Source: Arthrobacter psychrochitiniphilus | GTDB lineage: Bacteria; Actinomycetota; Actinomycetes; Actinomycetales; Micrococcaceae | Direction: 5' to 3' | Assembly (NCBI RefSeq): GCF_003185915.1 | Contig: NZ_QHLZ01000003.1 | Coordinates: 110,489-174,488, forward strand | Length of the DNA stretch: 64,000 bases | Shown: positions 43,341 to 53,618 of the stretch, piece by piece | Position numbering within the stretch: the first letter of the stretch is position 1 | Layout: the number at the start of each line of letters is the position of its first letter | The notes under the pieces: model-generated | The model's input: only the letters and a program-made list of their open reading frames with translations | Databases searched by the model: none | Told to the model about the DNA's origin: nothing | Position numbers and translations under genes: made by a program

Positions 43341-44744
43341 CTACCCGCGGGACGCCACGGCAGCTACCCGGGTGACGGCGTCGTACGTGTAGACGGGTTT
43401 ACCGGCAATGAACACGGCCGTGGCACGCGCCATGACGTCCAAGGGGTCACCGCTCCACAGCACCAGGTCCGCGTCCTTGCCCACCTTCAGCGAGCCGATC
43501 CGCTCCGCCAGGCCCAACACGCGCGCCGGGTTGATAGTGATGGCTCGCAGCGCGGTAACCCGGTCCAGGCCCTCACGCACCGCAAAGGTGGCCTGGTGGA
43601 CCAAAAAGTTGATGGGGACCACGGGGTGATCGGTAATGATGGAAATCTCCACACCAGCCTCCGCCAGCTTCCCCGGATTGGCAAGGGAACGAGCGCGCAA
43701 TTCCGGCTTGGACTTGCTGGTGAACAACGGGCCAATCAACACGGGCGTGCCGCGGACGGCCAGCACGTCAGCCAAAATATGCGCCTCGGTGCCGTGGTCA
43801 ATAACTAGGTCATAGCCGAACTCATCGGCCAGCCGGATCGCGGTGGCAACGTCGTCCGCGCGGTGGCAATGTTGACGCCAAGGAATCTCGCGGCGCAGCA
43901 CCATGGCCAAGGCCTCTAGGTGGGCGTCGCGGGGGCGCGGTTCCGGCTTGGCCAGCCAGTTCTGCGCCTCCATAAACGCCTGCCTGATGACCAACGCCGT
44001 ACCCAACCGGGTGGAGGGAGTCTGTTTCTTCTCCCCGTACACGCCCTTGGGATTTTCCCCGAGCGCAGATTTCAGGCCGCTGGGGGAGCGCAGCACCATT
44101 TCCTCAATGTAACGCCCATGCGTGTGGAGGGCCACGGCTAGTCCGCCAATCGGATTGCCGGAGCCCGGGTTCACGTTCACGGTGGTGATGCCACCGGCTA
44201 GAGCGTCATCAAAGCCTGGGTCAAAGGGATCCACGGCGTCAACGGCGCGGACTCCTGCCATGACGGGGTTGGTCATCTCATTGACGTCACTTGTGGCGCC
44301 CAGCTCGCCTTCGGGGTCCATGCCCAGATGCACATGCGCATCGATAAAGCCGGGCAGCAGCCACTGGCCCTTGGCGTCCACCACATCGGCGCCTTCCGGC
44401 ACCTGGAGGGAGGCGCCCAAGGCCAAAATCTTCCCGCCCTCAACTAATACGGTGCCATCAAAAGGCTCGCCTTCCACCGGCACCACATGGGCGTTGGTGA
44501 TTGCCAGGACACGTTTCTTCGCAGCTTCAGCGGCCGTGCGGATGGCGGCACTGATGGACGCCGTATCCGGCTTCTTCGCCGCGGCGGGAACAGGCCTCTG
44601 TCCAGCCTTCCCAGCTTTCCCGGCCCCAACTCCTGTGGCGGGCCGCACCGGAACCGAGCCTGGTTTCCCTGCGGGAGCGGCAGCTCTGCGCGTCACACGG
44701 CCAGGGACGAAACCGGGGTTGGGGGTGGGCTGTGAGCTGCTCAT
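43341..44744 (-). CDS. Amidohydrolase family protein (imidazolonepropionase-like)
   Basis: A 467-residue metal-dependent hydrolase. The amidohydrolase fold begins near residue 75 (ITNAHVVPVEGEPFDGTVLVEGGKI); metal ligands lie in GFIDAHVHLG, RQHCHRADD and DHGTEAH, and the catalytic aspartate in ITDHPVVPI. The C-terminal beta part reads VGKDADLVLWSGDPLDVMA. The first 70 residues are a proline/alanine/lysine-rich extension unusual for the family. The substrate cannot be inferred; related proteins hydrolyse cyclic amides. GAAAGG precedes ATG 44744. It is divergent from the SDR gene. Confidence 0.88.
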   Translation of the reverse strand: MSSSQPTPNPGFVPGRVTRRAAAPAGKPGSVPVRPATGVGAGKAGKAGQRPVPAAAKKPDTASISAAIRTAAEAAKKRVLAITNAHVVPVEGEPFDGTVLVEGGKILALGASLQVPEGADVVDAKGQWLLPGFIDAHVHLGMDPEGELGATSDVNEMTNPVMAGVRAVDAVDPFDPGFDDALAGGITTVNVNPGSGNPIGGLAVALHTHGRYIEEMVLRSPSGLKSALGENPKGVYGEKKQTPSTRLGTALVIRQAFMEAQNWLAKPEPRPRDAHLEALAMVLRREIPWRQHCHRADDVATAIRLADEFGYDLVIDHGTEAHILADVLAVRGTPVLIGPLFTSKSKPELRARSLANPGKLAEAGVEISIITDHPVVPINFLVHQATFAVREGLDRVTALRAITINPARVLGLAERIGSLKVGKDADLVLWSGDPLDVMARATAVFIAGKPVYTYDAVTRVAAVASRG

Positions 44745-44828
44745 GACTGCCTTTCGCATACCAATAGTGGACTACTTACAAGCTATCGCGTTTGTTTTCG
44801 CACACGCCGGGGCACACCGCAGCCAGCG

Positions 44829-44834
44829 TAGGCT
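44829..44834 (+). promoter_or_regulatory. Candidate leaderless -10 (TAGGCT) for SDR gene
   Basis: TAGGCT lies 6 nt before ATG 44841, with no Shine-Dalgarno in between. Confidence 0.55.
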
Positions 44835-44840
44835 ATCGGG

Positions 44841-45589
44841 ATGAAAAGGAAAACAGCGCTCATTACCGGTGTTGGCCGAACCGCCGGGATTGGTGCAGCC
44901 ATTGCCCGGGTGCTCGCGGCGGACGGCTGGGACTTGGTCTTGAACTACTGGCAGCCTTACGACGAACGCATGCCCTGGGGTGTCCAGACCGATGACGTGA
45001 CCGCGCTAACCGCCGAGCTCGAAGCCGCGGGAGCCACTGTGTGGTCCCTGCCGGCGGACCTCGGGGAGCCGGCCGCCGTCGGGCTTCTCATGGCGCAGAT
45101 TGCGCAAGACGTGGGGACGTTGGCTGGTCTGGTGCTCTCACACTGCGAGTCGGTGGATTCCGGGATTCTGGACACCAGTTTGGAGAGTTTTGAGCGTCAC
45201 TTCGCCGTCAATGCAAGGGCCGGTTGGCAGGTCATTGCGGCATTTGCCCGCCAAGCCACAGCTGACGGCGGTGCCATCGTGGCGCTGACCAGCGACCACA
45301 CAGCGTTCAACCTGCCATACGGCGCCTCGAAGGGGGCTCTGGACCGGATTGTCATTGCTGCCGCAAGGGAGTTGGGCGGGCAGAGGATCAGTGCCAATGT
45401 GCTCAACCCCGGCCCCGTGGACACCGGCTGGATGGATGCGGCCACCAAGGACAGTCTCACTGCGATGCAGCCCGGTGGCCGGCTCGGGACTCCCGCCGAT
45501 GTGGCGCCCACCGTGGCATTTCTGCTCTCCCCGGGCGGGCGCTGGGTGAGTGGCAGCTGATTAAGGCTGACGGCGGGTTCTCGGCGTAG
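44841..45589 (+). pseudogene. SDR-family oxidoreductase with C-terminal frameshift
   Basis: A short-chain dehydrogenase/reductase: NAD(P) motif ITGVGRTAGIGAAIARVLA, catalytic tyrosine and lysine in YGASKGALDRI, PG motif in NVLNPGPVDTGW. The frame as read stops at 45560 after GRWVSGS. In the next frame from 45554 the sequence continues QLIKADGGFSA and stops at 45589, exactly the usual SDR ending (GQxIxxDGG). A one-base deletion near 45552-45554 explains this. As sequenced the protein is 239 residues and lacks its last 11 or so. The catalytic core is intact, so it might still work. It could also be a sequencing error. TAGGCT 6 nt upstream suggests leaderless initiation. Confidence 0.8.
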
Positions 45590-45614
45590 CTCACCACCAC
45601 TGGTGCGTGCCGTT

Positions 45615-45663
45615 TGCCTGGCAATGGTGCGCCACTATTGGAGCTGCGCACCATTGCTAGGCA
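45615..45663. repeat. 18-bp inverted repeat between SDR and kdp
   Basis: TGCCTGGCAATGGTGCGC (45615-45632) pairs with 45646-45663 with one mismatch. It has no T-tract, so it is either a weak terminator or a small palindromic element. The rest of the 226-bp gap shows no gene or obvious promoter. Confidence 0.7.
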
Positions 45664-45815
45664 TATGGGGTGCAGTTGCAAAGCGGGGATGATCAGGAAG
45701 CCGTCAAGAATCCTCGGGACGGTGTTAAGAACCCGTAAAAACAGGCGCTGGGAGCGTTCCTTGGGTGTGCGATAGATGCAGACATCAACGCACACTGCAA
45801 AAGGGGAACTGAAAA

Positions 45816-45908
45816 GTGGAATTGGTTACATGGATTATTTTGGGGCTGGTGGGACTGGGGCTGCTGGTGTACCTGCTCGCGGCCCTCATCCGGCCCGAGA
45901 AGTGGTGA
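45816..45908 (+). CDS. kdpF: KdpF small subunit
   Basis: A 30-residue single-helix membrane peptide: VELVTWIILGLVGLGLLVYL followed by LAALIRPEKW. This is the typical KdpF sequence, ending in the conserved RPEKW. KdpF stabilises the KdpFABC potassium pump. It starts with GTG 45816, preceded by AAGGGGA (about 8 nt), and its stop overlaps a possible GTG start of kdpA (GTGA), showing tight coupling. Such small genes are easily missed in automated calling. Confidence 0.92.
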   Translation: MELVTWIILGLVGLGLLVYLLAALIRPEKW

Positions 45909-45916
45909 ACGCGGCC

Positions 45917-47572
45917 ATGGAACTTAACGCTTTCGCGCTGGCCACCCAAATCGCTGTGCTCATAGTGGCTCTCGGTGCCCTGCATCAACCACTGGGCAAA
46001 TATTTGGCGGCAACGTTTAGCAGCCACAAGCACCTGGCCGTGGAGCGCGGTCTGTACAGACTCTCAGGTGTAGATCCTCAAGCAGACCAACATTGGAAGG
46101 TATATCTGCGCTCACTGTTGGCCTTTAGTGTGGTCTCGATCGTGGTGTTGTTCTTGTTCCAACTGCTCCAAGGTGTGCTGCCCTTCAACCAGGGCCTAGG
46201 CTCCGTTGATCCCTGGGTGGCCATGAACACGGCAGTCTCGTTTGTGACCAACACCAACTGGCAGACGTACGCACCGGAAACCACCCTGGGCTTCGGGGTA
46301 CAGATGCTGGGCCTGGCCGTGCAGAACTTTCTCTCCGCCGCCGTGGGTCTGGCTGTCGTGGTTGCACTGATCCGAGGGCTGGTGCGCGCCCAAACCTCTA
46401 ACCTGGGCAACTTTTGGGTTGATCTAACCCGCGGGGCCCTGAGGGTACTGCTGCCCATCAGCATCATTGGCGCCCTGGTACTAATCATCACCGGCGTTGT
46501 GCAAAACTGGGGCGGCACCGACATCCACACCCTTGTCACGGGCGCTCAGCAAACCGTTCCCGGCGGTCCCGTTGCCTCCCAGGAAGTTATCAAGCTCCTA
46601 GGCACCAACGGTGGCGGCTACTTTAACGCCAACTCCGCCCACCCCTTTGAAAACCCCAATGCTCTTAGCAACCTCTTTGAGGTGTTCTTGATCTTGCTGA
46701 TTCCGTTCTCCTTACCTGCCATGTACGGGCGGATGGTGGGTGACAAACGCCAGGGCTACACGCTTCTTAGTGTCATGGCCGCGTTCTGGATCATATCAAC
46801 GGCACTGATGGGCTGGGCGCTTGCCGCATTCGCCGGGACCGGAACCAGTCTGGGCGAAGGCCTTGAGCAACGGTTCGGTGCCAACGGAACTGCTTTGTTC
46901 GCCACCGCCACCACGCTGACCTCAACCGGAGCCGTCAACGCCGCTCACGATTCCCTGCCGCCCTTGGCAGGTGGACTGGCCATGGTGAACATGATGCTGG
47001 GCGAAATTGCTCCTGGCGGCGTGGGCTCGGGTCTCTACGGGCTGCTGGTGCTCTCAGTAGTGGCCGTCTTCATCGGTGGGCTCATGGTGGGACGAACCCC
47101 GGAAATGCTGGGCAAGAAGGTGGGCGCCGCGCAAATGAAACTGGTCGCCATTTACATCCTGGTCACCCCAACACTGGTGCTGCTGGGAACGGCCATCACC
47201 GTCTCGATTCCTGCGCTCGCCGCTGCCGCCCCGGCCGAGGGACCGCATGGCTTCAGCGAAGTCCTGTACGCCTTCACCTCGGCAGCGAATAACAACGGTT
47301 CCGCCTTTGGTGGCATCACCAGCTCCGGTCCGGCGCTGGCCACCATGTTGGCACTAGCCATGTTCTTTGGCCGGTTCCTGCCGATCGCCCTGGTGCTGGC
47401 CCTGGCCGGTTCCTTTGCCAAGCAACGCAAGATCCCCAATACTGCCGGCACCCTCGCCACACACGGTCCGCTCTTTGCGGTGCTACTTGGCGCAGTTGTG
47501 CTGATCCTCACCGCACTCACTTACTTCCCGGCGCTCGCCTTGGGCCCGGCTGCTGAAGGACTGCTCAAATGA
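45917..47572 (+). CDS. kdpA: Potassium-transporting ATPase potassium-binding subunit
   Basis: A 551-residue membrane subunit of the high-affinity KdpFABC potassium pump, related to KtrB/TrkH channels. The four pore loops can be seen: [47 protein letters not shown] and [13 protein letters not shown]. About ten helices are present. I chose ATG 45917; GTG 45905 in the same frame overlaps the kdpF stop and is a real alternative adding four residues. The stop overlaps kdpB by ATGA. Confidence 0.95.
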   Translation: MELNAFALATQIAVLIVALGALHQPLGKYLAATFSSHKHLAVERGLYRLSGVDPQADQHWKVYLRSLLAFSVVSIVVLFLFQLLQGVLPFNQGLGSVDPWVAMNTAVSFVTNTNWQTYAPETTLGFGVQMLGLAVQNFLSAAVGLAVVVALIRGLVRAQTSNLGNFWVDLTRGALRVLLPISIIGALVLIITGVVQNWGGTDIHTLVTGAQQTVPGGPVASQEVIKLLGTNGGGYFNANSAHPFENPNALSNLFEVFLILLIPFSLPAMYGRMVGDKRQGYTLLSVMAAFWIISTALMGWALAAFAGTGTSLGEGLEQRFGANGTALFATATTLTSTGAVNAAHDSLPPLAGGLAMVNMMLGEIAPGGVGSGLYGLLVLSVVAVFIGGLMVGRTPEMLGKKVGAAQMKLVAIYILVTPTLVLLGTAITVSIPALAAAAPAEGPHGFSEVLYAFTSAANNNGSAFGGITSSGPALATMLALAMFFGRFLPIALVLALAGSFAKQRKIPNTAGTLATHGPLFAVLLGAVVLILTALTYFPALALGPAAEGLLK

Positions 47573-49695
47573 ATCTAACCACCCTCCGTGCGGCGCTGCC
47601 CTTGGCGTTGTCCAAACTCAACCCGCGTCTCATGATCCATTCTCCTGTTATGTTCACCGTGCTGATCGGGTCCATCCTGTGCACAGCTGTGAGCATCCAA
47701 CAGCTCATCCTGGGCTCCTCCACAGCTGTGTTTTCTGTCAGTGTCACAGTCTGGTTGTGGCTGACCGTGCTGTTTGGGAACCTGGCCGAGTCCATTGCCG
47801 AGGGCCGTGGCAAGGCCCAGGCGGACAGCCTGCGTTCAGCTCGCACCTCTGTCATGGCACGACGCCGGAGCTCGGCTTTGGTGCCCGCCGGCCAGTTCGC
47901 AGATACTCAGCAGCGCTACAGCGAAGAAATGGTTCCCGGCACCGACCTGGTGGTGGGGGACGTGGTGATTGTTGTGGCCGGGGAACTGATCCCCAGCGAC
48001 GGCGACGTCATCGAAGGCCTGGCCAGCGTTGACGAATCCGCCATTACGGGCGAATCAGCACCTGTCATCCGCGAATCTGGCGGGGATAGGAGCTCGGTCA
48101 CGGGCGGGACCATGGTGCTCTCGGACCGGATTGTGGTGCGTATTACTGCAGCCAGTGGCAAAACGTTCCTGGACCGGATGATCTCCCTCGTCGAGGGCGC
48201 CACCCGGCAAAAAACACCCAACGAGATTGCGCTGAACGTGCTGTTGGCCTCCTTGACCATCGTGTTCGTGGTGGCCATCATGACCCTGGCACCCATGTCC
48301 GCGTTCGCCAACGCCCTGCCCAGCCCCGTGGTCTTGGTAGCCCTGGTGGTCTGCCTGATTCCCACCACTATTGGGGCATTGGTGCCGGCCATTGGCATCG
48401 CTGGCATGGACCGGCTTATCCAGCGCAATGTGCTGGCTACTTCCGGACGGGCTGTGGAAACAGCCGGGGACGTAACCACGTTGTTGCTGGATAAGACCGG
48501 TACCATCACGTACGGAAACCGCCGGGCCGTGGCATTCATTGCGGCTGACGGCATCAGCGCCAACCAGCTGATCGAAACCGCCAGATTATCTTCTTTGGCC
48601 GATGAAACCCCTGAGGGCCGCTCCATTGTGGAACTGGCCGACTTCCCAACTGATGGCGGATCTGAAAGGCTTGACTCTGGTGCACTCGGCGCCACGCAGG
48701 CGCTCAGTGCCGATGTTGAAGTTATAGAGTTCAGCGCCACCACTCGTATGAGCGGGCTCAACCTGCCTGTAGGCCACTTGGCCAACCCGGGCAGCACCGT
48801 CCGGGAGGTCCGCAAAGGTGCCGGATCCGCCGTCGAACGCTATGTCAGTGAGCGCGGTGGATCCTTGCCGGCGGAAATCCACCAGGCGGTGGAAAATATT
48901 TCCGGAACCGGTGGCACCCCGCTGCTGGTGGCCAGCTATGACGGCGAGCGCGCCCAAATTTTGGGTGTTATTCATTTGGCGGATGTGGTCAAACCCGGTA
49001 TGAAGGAACGGTTCGCCGAGCTTCGGGCCATGGGCATTAAGACCATCATGATCACCGGGGATAACAAGATCACGGCAGCGGCCATTGCGGCCGAAGCCGG
49101 CGTGGATGACTTTGTGGCTGAAGCCACCCCGGAGGACAAGCTGGCCGTCATCAAAGCGGAGCAGGAGTCCGGGCGTCTGGTGGCGATGACAGGAGATGGC
49201 ACCAATGATGCGCCGGCTTTGGCCGCCGCGGATGTGGGTGTGGCCATGAATTCGGGTACGAGTGCGGCCAAGGAAGCGGCCAACATGGTGGACCTGGATT
49301 CCGATCCCACCAAGCTGATCGACATTGTGGGCATTGGTAAGGCGTTGCTTATCACCCGAGGTTCGCTGACCACGTTCTCGGTGGCCAACGACGTGGCAAA
49401 GTACTTCGCCATTGTCCCTGCCCTGTTCGCGGCCACGTTCCCAGGACTGGGGCTGCTGAACATTATGGGACTGTCCTCCCCGCAGAATGCCATTCTCTCG
49501 GCCGTGATTTTCAACGCCCTGATCATTGTGGTGCTGGTGCCGCTGGCGCTGCGCGGGGTGAAGTACCGGGCGGTGTCCGCAGCTCAGGCGCTATCTCGGA
49601 ACTTACTGGTATACGGGCTGGGCGGCATGATTGCCCCGTTCATCGGTATCAAGCTCATTGACCTTGTTCTTTCTGCCATCTCGACGATTGGTTAG
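47569..49695 (+). CDS. kdpB: Potassium-transporting ATPase ATP-binding subunit
   Basis: A 708-residue P-type ATPase that powers potassium uptake. The phosphorylated residue is Asp308 in DKTGTIT; the actuator TGES lies in ITGESAPV; the nucleotide domain and hinge carry [12 protein letters not shown] and [25 protein letters not shown]. Seven or so membrane helices surround them. The start overlaps the kdpA stop (ATGA), giving translational coupling. Length is normal for the family. Confidence 0.97.
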   Translation: MNLTTLRAALPLALSKLNPRLMIHSPVMFTVLIGSILCTAVSIQQLILGSSTAVFSVSVTVWLWLTVLFGNLAESIAEGRGKAQADSLRSARTSVMARRRSSALVPAGQFADTQQRYSEEMVPGTDLVVGDVVIVVAGELIPSDGDVIEGLASVDESAITGESAPVIRESGGDRSSVTGGTMVLSDRIVVRITAASGKTFLDRMISLVEGATRQKTPNEIALNVLLASLTIVFVVAIMTLAPMSAFANALPSPVVLVALVVCLIPTTIGALVPAIGIAGMDRLIQRNVLATSGRAVETAGDVTTLLLDKTGTITYGNRRAVAFIAADGISANQLIETARLSSLADETPEGRSIVELADFPTDGGSERLDSGALGATQALSADVEVIEFSATTRMSGLNLPVGHLANPGSTVREVRKGAGSAVERYVSERGGSLPAEIHQAVENISGTGGTPLLVASYDGERAQILGVIHLADVVKPGMKERFAELRAMGIKTIMITGDNKITAAAIAAEAGVDDFVAEATPEDKLAVIKAEQESGRLVAMTGDGTNDAPALAAADVGVAMNSGTSAAKEAANMVDLDSDPTKLIDIVGIGKALLITRGSLTTFSVANDVAKYFAIVPALFAATFPGLGLLNIMGLSSPQNAILSAVIFNALIIVVLVPLALRGVKYRAVSAAQALSRNLLVYGLGGMIAPFIGIKLIDLVLSAISTIG

Positions 49696-49699
49696 CACT

Positions 49700-50281
49700 A
49701 TGAACGCCTACGGACGTCAACTATTTACCGCCTTGCGCTTCCTGTTATGCACCACAGTGGTCCTGGGTTTGCTCTACCCGGCACTGGTCTTCGGGCTGGG
49801 CCAGCTCATTGCTCCGGCCCAAGCCAATGGTTCTATCGTCTCCGTTGATGGGAAAGCTGCCGGGTCTTCGCTGCTTGCCCAGCCCGTCACGGGAGAGGAA
49901 TTCTTCTACCCCCGGCCCTCCGCTGTGGCGTGGGATGCGGGGAGTTCCTCAGCCAGTAACTTAGGACCGAACCAACCAGCGTTGATGGAGGCCATCGAGA
50001 CGAACAGGGCCGAGGTGGCTGCCCGGGAAAAAGTGACACCCGGCACCATTCCCCTTGATGCACTGACGGCCAGCGGCTCCGGACTAGATCCGCAGATTTC
50101 CGTAGCCTATGCGCAGCTGCAGCGCCCACGGGTCGCTAGAGCAACAGGGCTAGGGGAGTCCACGGTAAGTGAACTTATCAGGGCAAATACTAACAATGCC
50201 TTGCTTGGTTTCTTAGGTCAGCCCTCGGTCAACACCACCACGTTGAACGCCGCACTTCTTCAAGCGCGGACGAATCCCTAA
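49700..50281 (+). CDS. kdpC: Potassium-transporting ATPase subunit C
   Basis: A 193-residue subunit with one N-terminal membrane helix (about 10-35, LRFLLCTTVVLGLLYPALVFGLG) and an outer-facing domain containing EEFFYPRPSAVAWDA, SSASNLGPNQPAL, PLDALTASGSGLDPQIS and a final LGFLGQPSVNTTTLNAAL, all usual KdpC motifs. It helps couple KdpA and KdpB. ATG 49700 lies 4 bp after the kdpB stop. Confidence 0.96.
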   Translation: MNAYGRQLFTALRFLLCTTVVLGLLYPALVFGLGQLIAPAQANGSIVSVDGKAAGSSLLAQPVTGEEFFYPRPSAVAWDAGSSSASNLGPNQPALMEAIETNRAEVAAREKVTPGTIPLDALTASGSGLDPQISVAYAQLQRPRVARATGLGESTVSELIRANTNNALLGFLGQPSVNTTTLNAALLQARTNP

Positions 50282-50302
50282 GGTACTGCGAGAATAGGCG
50301 CT

Positions 50303-52843
50303 ATGGCACGGGGTATCTTACGGATTTTCTTGGGCGCGGCACCCGGTGTGGGCAAAACCTACACCATGCTGGAGGAGGGCCGCGCCCAAGCCGCGGCAGG
50401 GATAGATGTGGTGGCGGGCATCATTTTGGACCACGGACGGGCCCAAACTCGTGCTCAGGTGGGAAACCTAGAAGTGTTGCCCACCGTGTGCATCCCCTAC
50501 CGGGACGCAGACTTCCAAGAGCTCGACGTCGCGGCCCTCCTTGCGCGGCGTCCAGCCTTGGCGCTGGTGGATGAGTATGCGCACAGCAATGTGCCAGGAT
50601 CTGCCAACTCCAAACGCTGGCAGGATGTTGAACAGTTACTGGCAGCCGGGATAGATGTCTACTCCACCCTGAATGTTCAGCACCTTGCCTCCTTGGGGGA
50701 CGTGGTGGAGACCATCACCGGTGTGCGGCAGCAAGAAACCGTCCCCGATGACATTGTGCGCCGGGCCGAACAGATCGAGCTGGTGGATATTGCCCCGGAG
50801 CTGCTGCGCCAACGCCTGAGTGTGGGAAAAATCTATGCCAGCGACAAAGTTGATGCCGCATTGGCTAACTATTTCCGGCTGGGAAACCTGACGGCGCTGC
50901 GTGAGCTGGCCCTGCTGTGGCTGGCGGACCGTGTGGAGGAAGGTGTTGCACAATACCGCCAGAGCCACGGCATTGAAACCAGCTGGCCCATCAGGGAGCG
51001 GGTGGTTGTTGGCTTGACCGGTGGTGTTGAAGGGGAAGTCCTATTGCGCCGTGCGGCCCGGATCTTGAGCCGGGTCAGTGGAGGGCAACTTCTGGCTGTG
51101 CACGTGCCCCGCTCGGACGGAGTGAGCGGCAGCGCCCCGGCCGCCTTGGAGACCCAACGTCAACTCGTCACCGATCTTGGCGGAACCTACCACTCCGTAG
51201 GAGGCGATGACCCCGGACAAGCCCTGTTGGAATTCGCCCGTAACGTGGGCGCAACCCAAATCGTCATTGGAACCTCCCGGCGCAAGCCACTGCTGGGCGT
51301 TTTGGCACGGCCCGGCATTGGGGCAATGGTGGTGCGTAACGCCGGCGATATTGACGTCCATATGGTCCCGCACCCCTTGGGCGCCACCACCAAGCGCATG
51401 CGCAACCGTAGCGAGATTAACAAAAAACGGGTGGTCTTGGGCTTCGTTTTGGCCGCTGTACTGCCTATTGCCGTGCAAGTGGGCACGGGGCCACTGAGCC
51501 TGCAAACCACCATGGTCATCCAATTGGCAGCCACCATTGCAGTCGCGCTTGTGGGTGGGCTGTGGCCAGCCATTGTGGCAGCGGTTTGGGGCACGCTCTT
51601 GTTGAACTATTTTTCCGCCCCGCCGGTGAGAACCTTGACCATCAATGACCCCGAGAACCTGCTGGCACTAGTTATCTTCTTGCTGGTGGCGGTGGCCGTG
51701 GCGCTCGCCGTGGACCAGTCAGCCAGGCGTTCGCGGGAAGCCACGCGAGCCGGTGCTGAGGCCGCAACGTTGAGTGAATTGGCCCGCGGAATCTTGGCCT
51801 CTCAAGACACCGTTCAGGTGTTCTTGGAGCAGGTCCGTGACCACTTCGCCATGACATCTGTGGTGCTCTTTAGTGGCAACGGCAGCGACTTATCCACATG
51901 GCGGGCGGAGGCCTCAGTAGGGGAGAGCCCGCCGGCCACCCCGAACGAGGCCGAGAATGTTGAAGAAATTTCGGAGCGGTGGTTGTTGGGGCTCAGCGGG
52001 AGGGTGTTGCCGGCGAGTGACCGCAGGCTGCTCAGTGCCTTTGGTGCCCACTTGATGGCGCTGGAGCAACGGGAAGCGTTGACCCTGACACAGCGGGAAA
52101 ATATCCAACTATCCCAAGACAATAAGATCCGCACCTCCGTGCTGCGGGCTGTCTCCCACGATCTGCGCACCCCGCTGGCCGGCATCAAGTTATCCGTAAG
52201 TAGCCTGCGGCAAACCGAAGTGGAGTTCTCGGATGCAGACGAGGCCGAACTGTTGGCAACCATTGAACATTACACGGACAAAATGGACGCCCTCGTTGGA
52301 AACTTGTTGGATATGTCCCGGCTCAGCGCTGAGATAGTCAGTCCCGTGAGTGGACCCGTGACCTGGACAGAGGTGCTTCCAGCGGCGCTGCACGGACTCC
52401 CGCAAGAACGAATCCATAGCGAACTACCCGCGAATATGCCACCCATCGAGGCTGATCCGGGCCTACTGGAACGCGTGATCGCCAACATCGTTGAAAACGC
52501 CATCAAATATGCTCCGGACTCTTCCATCACGGTCCTTGGCTCCATTGGCGGCAGTGGCAGCGCCACCATCAACGGCCACCCCGCCAGCGAATTGCGCATA
52601 GTGGACCATGGCAAGGGTGTCCCGGCAGCCGATGTCATGGCCATGTTCAAACCCTTCCAACGCCTCGATGACGTCTCTTACGGTCCGCAGGGCGGCACCG
52701 GTGTGGGGCTGGGGCTGGCCGTTGCGAAAGGTTTCACCGAGATCATGGGTGGCATCCTAGAAGCCGAACAAACTCCCGGCGGCGGATTGACCATGATCAT
52801 CCGCATGCCACTGTCCACCGGAAGAGTGAGGGCCCAGCCGTGA
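50303..52843 (+). CDS. kdpD: KdpD sensor histidine kinase
   Basis: An 846-residue turgor/potassium sensor. The N-terminal KdpD domain holds a Walker A motif (GAAPGVGKTYTM), then a Usp-like region (about 230-360), four close membrane helices (about 375-485), a GAF-like region, phosphoacceptor His619 in RAVSHDLRTPLAG, and a HATPase domain (VENAIKYAPDSS; GGTGVGLGLAVAKG). It is 21 bp after kdpC and overlaps kdpE by GTGA. KdpD phosphorylates KdpE at low potassium to induce the pump genes. Confidence 0.97.
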   Translation: MARGILRIFLGAAPGVGKTYTMLEEGRAQAAAGIDVVAGIILDHGRAQTRAQVGNLEVLPTVCIPYRDADFQELDVAALLARRPALALVDEYAHSNVPGSANSKRWQDVEQLLAAGIDVYSTLNVQHLASLGDVVETITGVRQQETVPDDIVRRAEQIELVDIAPELLRQRLSVGKIYASDKVDAALANYFRLGNLTALRELALLWLADRVEEGVAQYRQSHGIETSWPIRERVVVGLTGGVEGEVLLRRAARILSRVSGGQLLAVHVPRSDGVSGSAPAALETQRQLVTDLGGTYHSVGGDDPGQALLEFARNVGATQIVIGTSRRKPLLGVLARPGIGAMVVRNAGDIDVHMVPHPLGATTKRMRNRSEINKKRVVLGFVLAAVLPIAVQVGTGPLSLQTTMVIQLAATIAVALVGGLWPAIVAAVWGTLLLNYFSAPPVRTLTINDPENLLALVIFLLVAVAVALAVDQSARRSREATRAGAEAATLSELARGILASQDTVQVFLEQVRDHFAMTSVVLFSGNGSDLSTWRAEASVGESPPATPNEAENVEEISERWLLGLSGRVLPASDRRLLSAFGAHLMALEQREALTLTQRENIQLSQDNKIRTSVLRAVSHDLRTPLAGIKLSVSSLRQTEVEFSDADEAELLATIEHYTDKMDALVGNLLDMSRLSAEIVSPVSGPVTWTEVLPAALHGLPQERIHSELPANMPPIEADPGLLERVIANIVENAIKYAPDSSITVLGSIGGSGSATINGHPASELRIVDHGKGVPAADVMAMFKPFQRLDDVSYGPQGGTGVGLGLAVAKGFTEIMGGILEAEQTPGGGLTMIIRMPLSTGRVRAQP

Positions 52844-53514
52844 GCACAGTCTTGATCGTCGATGACGAACCCCAGATCCTGCGCGCCCTCCAGATCAATC
52901 TGCATGCCCACGGGTATACGGTGGTTCCGGCCTCTAACGGAACCGCTGCATTGGCGGCGGCACAAACCCAGGCGATTGACGTCGTCGTCCTTGATTTGGG
53001 GCTTCCCGACATGGACGGGCTGGATGTGATTGCCGGACTACGCGGCTGGACCGAGGTGCCCATTATCGTGCTCTCTGCCAGGCACGGTTCGCACGACAAG
53101 GTCGAGGCGCTCGACGCCGGAGCCGACGATTACGTCACGAAGCCGTTTGGGCTTGATGAACTGCTGGCGAGGCTGCGCGCGGCCACCCGTCGGGCAGGTC
53201 CGCAGGCGGCCGAACCGCTCGTAGAGACGGCGGAGTTCACTGTTGACCTGGCCAACAAGCTGGTGCAGCGCGGGGGTGCGCCGGTGCGGATGACGCCCAC
53301 CGAATGGAGTGTCCTGGAGCTGTTGGTGCGCAATCCCGGCCGGCTTGTCAGCCAGCAGCAAATCCTGACCGAGGTGTGGGGGCCGGCGTATGCCAAGGAA
53401 ACACACTACCTGCGCGTCTATATGGCGCAGCTGCGGCGCAAGCTAGAGCGCGACCCCGCCAATCCTGTGCATCTGTTGACGGAGGCCGGCATGGGGTACC
53501 GATTCGCGCCGTAG
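52840..53514 (+). CDS. kdpE: KdpE response regulator
   Basis: A 224-residue OmpR-family regulator: receiver with phosphoacceptor Asp52 (VVVLDLGLPDMDG) and Lys in YVTKPFG, then a winged helix with VLELLVRNPGRLVSQQQIL and HYLRVYMAQLRRKLE. It starts with GTG overlapping the kdpD stop (GTGA). It should activate the kdpFABC promoter upstream of 45816; I could not see a convincing KdpE box there. Confidence 0.96.
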   Translation: MSTVLIVDDEPQILRALQINLHAHGYTVVPASNGTAALAAAQTQAIDVVVLDLGLPDMDGLDVIAGLRGWTEVPIIVLSARHGSHDKVEALDAGADDYVTKPFGLDELLARLRAATRRAGPQAAEPLVETAEFTVDLANKLVQRGGAPVRMTPTEWSVLELLVRNPGRLVSQQQILTEVWGPAYAKETHYLRVYMAQLRRKLERDPANPVHLLTEAGMGYRFAP

Positions 53515-53589
53515 CTACCTGACAAGTTCCGGCAAGCCTGCGCGAGTGGGGCGCTTCACAGTAAAATATGTGCCGTTTGGTAGCTCATG

Positions 53590-53617
53590 GTCATAATCGC
53601 ATTAGTAAGATTATGAC
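53590..53617. promoter_or_regulatory. Operator-like inverted repeat over the padR start
   Basis: GTCATAATC (53590-53598) and GATTATGAC (53609-53617) are perfect 9-bp inverted repeats separated by 10 bp. They overlap the candidate -10 TAAGAT (53606-53611), 7 nt before ATG 53619. Binding here would block transcription of the padR gene and anything after it, as expected for autorepression. Confidence 0.65.
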
Positions 53618-53618
53618 T

